Assembly (NCBI GenBank): GCA_040235565.1
Contig: JBECLA010000112.1
Span: forward strand, 1 to 64,000
Direction: 5' to 3'
Length of the DNA: 64,000 nucleotides
From: JAHEIJ01 sp040235565
GTDB taxonomy: Bacteria; Pseudomonadota; Gammaproteobacteria; UBA6429; Thiohalophilaceae
Below are positions 62,913-64,000 of the stretch, piece by piece. Within the stretch, counting starts at the first letter, position 1. Each line of letters opens with the position of its first letter. The position numbers and the translations under genes were made by a program. The notes below the pieces were generated by a model, which saw only the letters and a program-made list of their open reading frames with translations, searched no databases and had not been told where the DNA came from.

Positions 62913-63335
62913 ATGTCGGCAAAAAAAACCGCCAAGTCACTGAAAATTAAACCTGAATTAACCCCGGAAACCAAGTGCAGTATGTGCCCGGGGACGAAAT
63001 GCTGTGTCTATGTTACCCAGCAAATCGACAAACCCCGCACCATGGAGGACTTTGACCTGTTGTTGTGGCAACTGGCCCATCAAAACATGCAGGCCTATAA
63101 AGATGATGATGGCTGGTTCCTGATGAGCCTGACGCCCTGCCGGTTTTTAAAGGAAGACGGGCGTTGTGGTATCTATACAACCCGCCCGCAAATCTGCCGC
63201 GACTACAGCAATGATTATTGCGAATTTGATGCGCCACCCGAGAAGTGGTTCAAGCATTATTTTCGTAGTTATGAAGAGCTGGATGCCTACTGTCGCAAAA
63301 AGTTTAAACGCTGGGACAAACGATTTAAAAAGTAA
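62913..63335 (+). CDS. YkgJ-family cysteine-cluster protein
   Basis: 140 residues with eight Cys; CSMCPGTKCC near 23-32 and CRFLKEDGRCGIYTTRPQIC later are the cluster ligands of the UPF0153/YkgJ group, probably binding zinc or iron-sulfur. The function is unknown. It is basic at both ends and has no signal peptide. It is divergent from the hybrid kinase gene and convergent with the yrfG gene. Confidence 0.88.
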   Translation: MSAKKTAKSLKIKPELTPETKCSMCPGTKCCVYVTQQIDKPRTMEDFDLLLWQLAHQNMQAYKDDDGWFLMSLTPCRFLKEDGRCGIYTTRPQICRDYSNDYCEFDAPPEKWFKHYFRSYEELDAYCRKKFKRWDKRFKK

Positions 63336-63355
63336 TCGCCAGCAGGCCAGGATTA

Positions 63356-64000
63356 TTACGTCTGCTCCGGCATGATGTCACGAAAATCATAAATCGATTG
63401 AAATTCAACCACCTCACGTTGCGGACTCTGGCTGTCCGGTTTGGTCACAGCGAGCAAGCCTTCTATGCCATAGGCATGGGCGGAGCGCAGGACCGGCAGA
63501 CTGTCGTCTACTAACAGGGTGCGGGATTTATTGAATGGCAATCTGTCGTGCAGCTTGCCCCAGAATTCGATATTTTCCTTGGGGATACCAAAGTCATGCG
63601 AGCAGATGAGCTCATCCAGGTGATGATGCAAGGCGGTACGCTCCAGTTTAAGCATCAGGCTTTTGTGATGGGCATTGGTGACAAGTGCACGTTGTTTGCC
63701 CAGGGCATGTAATCGATCGAGGAACTCGATCACGTGGGGGTGGACGGCGATGAGGTGGTCTACTTCCTGTTTTAGCATCGCAATGTCCAGACCGAGTTGC
63801 TCAGACCAGTAGTCCACGCAATACCAGTCTATGGTGCCTTCGGCGTTGCGAAACTTGGGAAATAACTCCTGTTTGGCGGCCTCGATATCCAACTGATGTT
63901 TTTCGGCATATCGCAAAGGCACATGTTCGCGCCAGAAATGATTATCGAAATTCAAATCCAGCAGGGTGCCATCCATGTCCAGCAAGACAGTGTCAATCCG
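63356..64000 (-). CDS. yrfG: GMP/IMP nucleotidase YrfG (5' end cut by window)
   Basis: At least 215 residues, with the reading frame open to the window edge (RIDTVLLDMDGTLL), so the first few residues lie outside. HAD motifs: LLDMDGTLLDL (I), ALVTNAHHK (II) and TLLVDDSLPVL (IV). The WYCVDYWSEQLGLDI segment matches YrfG closely. It dephosphorylates purine monophosphates. It ends 20 bases from the YkgJ gene. Confidence 0.93.
   Translation of the reverse strand, partial: RIDTVLLDMDGTLLDLNFDNHFWREHVPLRYAEKHQLDIEAAKQELFPKFRNAEGTIDWYCVDYWSEQLGLDIAMLKQEVDHLIAVHPHVIEFLDRLHALGKQRALVTNAHHKSLMLKLERTALHHHLDELICSHDFGIPKENIEFWGKLHDRLPFNKSRTLLVDDSLPVLRSAHAYGIEGLLAVTKPDSQSPQREVVEFQSIYDFRDIMPEQT

Overview
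This window looks like ordinary chromosome from a gammaproteobacterium. Support comes from family-level matches to YifB/ComM, UbiK, SlyX, YrfG, BipA, biosynthetic SpeA, Rep and PriA, together with glnK-amtB, cobalamin-dependent MetH and a TusE/DsrC-type protein. Base composition is moderate and even. I see no transposase, integrase, phage gene, CRISPR array, rRNA or tRNA. A non-enteric lineage (for example a sulfur-oxidiser-related group) is possible, but I cannot fix the genus.

Layout. 1-6878 is one co-directional cluster: the end of a large coil-rich protein, two TPR lipoproteins, a small exported protein, then an ExbB/TolQ motor, two ExbD proteins and a TonB-like protein ending in an AgmX/PglI-type domain. 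It resembles the energy-transducing core of the Myxococcus Agl/Glt machine and is the most system-like part of the window. 6889-14245 carries rep, a KamA-family radical SAM enzyme, a YbaK deacylase, an alpha/beta hydrolase, yifB and ubiK. 14539-17207 is a nitrogen module: a TorF-type porin, glnK and amtB behind a near-consensus sigma-54 promoter with two NtrC-like sites. 17227-24281 holds a CDGSH protein, the FetAB metal exporter, divergent polyamine genes (speE/speA), a cupin, a zinc peptidase and a SPOR protein. 24415-30055 holds argS, an unrecognised anchored protein and priA.

30056-30701 is a gene-poor, AT-rich gap with five DnaA-box-like 9-mers, two of them forming a palindrome. After it come fructosamine kinase, an LpxL-type acyltransferase, ttcA, metH, a Rap1a/Tai-like secreted protein, an HdfR-like LysR regulator, small proteins (including a 52-residue PA3496-like one), tusE, two hydrolases, a SulP transporter, a HIG1-like membrane protein, a PfkB kinase, a SRAP protein, a small cytochrome c, an RNA methyltransferase, a rhodanese, a hemerythrin, aroG and slyX. 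50345-54050 is a complete TRAP transporter with a TatT lipoprotein (TPAT type), divergent from an orphan OmpR-type regulator. The right end has bipA/typA, a membrane protein, proline iminopeptidase, dtd, a lipoprotein, a translationally coupled hybrid kinase/diguanylate cyclase pair, a YkgJ cysteine-cluster protein and yrfG, which is cut by the window edge.

How parts work together. GlnK and AmtB form the ammonium uptake/sensing pair, and the shared promoter architecture suggests the porin supplies the outer-membrane step under nitrogen limitation. SpeA makes agmatine and SpeE makes spermidine; the agmatinase step between them lies elsewhere. FetA and FetB form one exporter. The TRAP P, Q, M and T components form one importer. 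Short GACGAG-type repeats recur in several intergenic gaps and flank a structured element that resembles a small non-autonomous mobile element.
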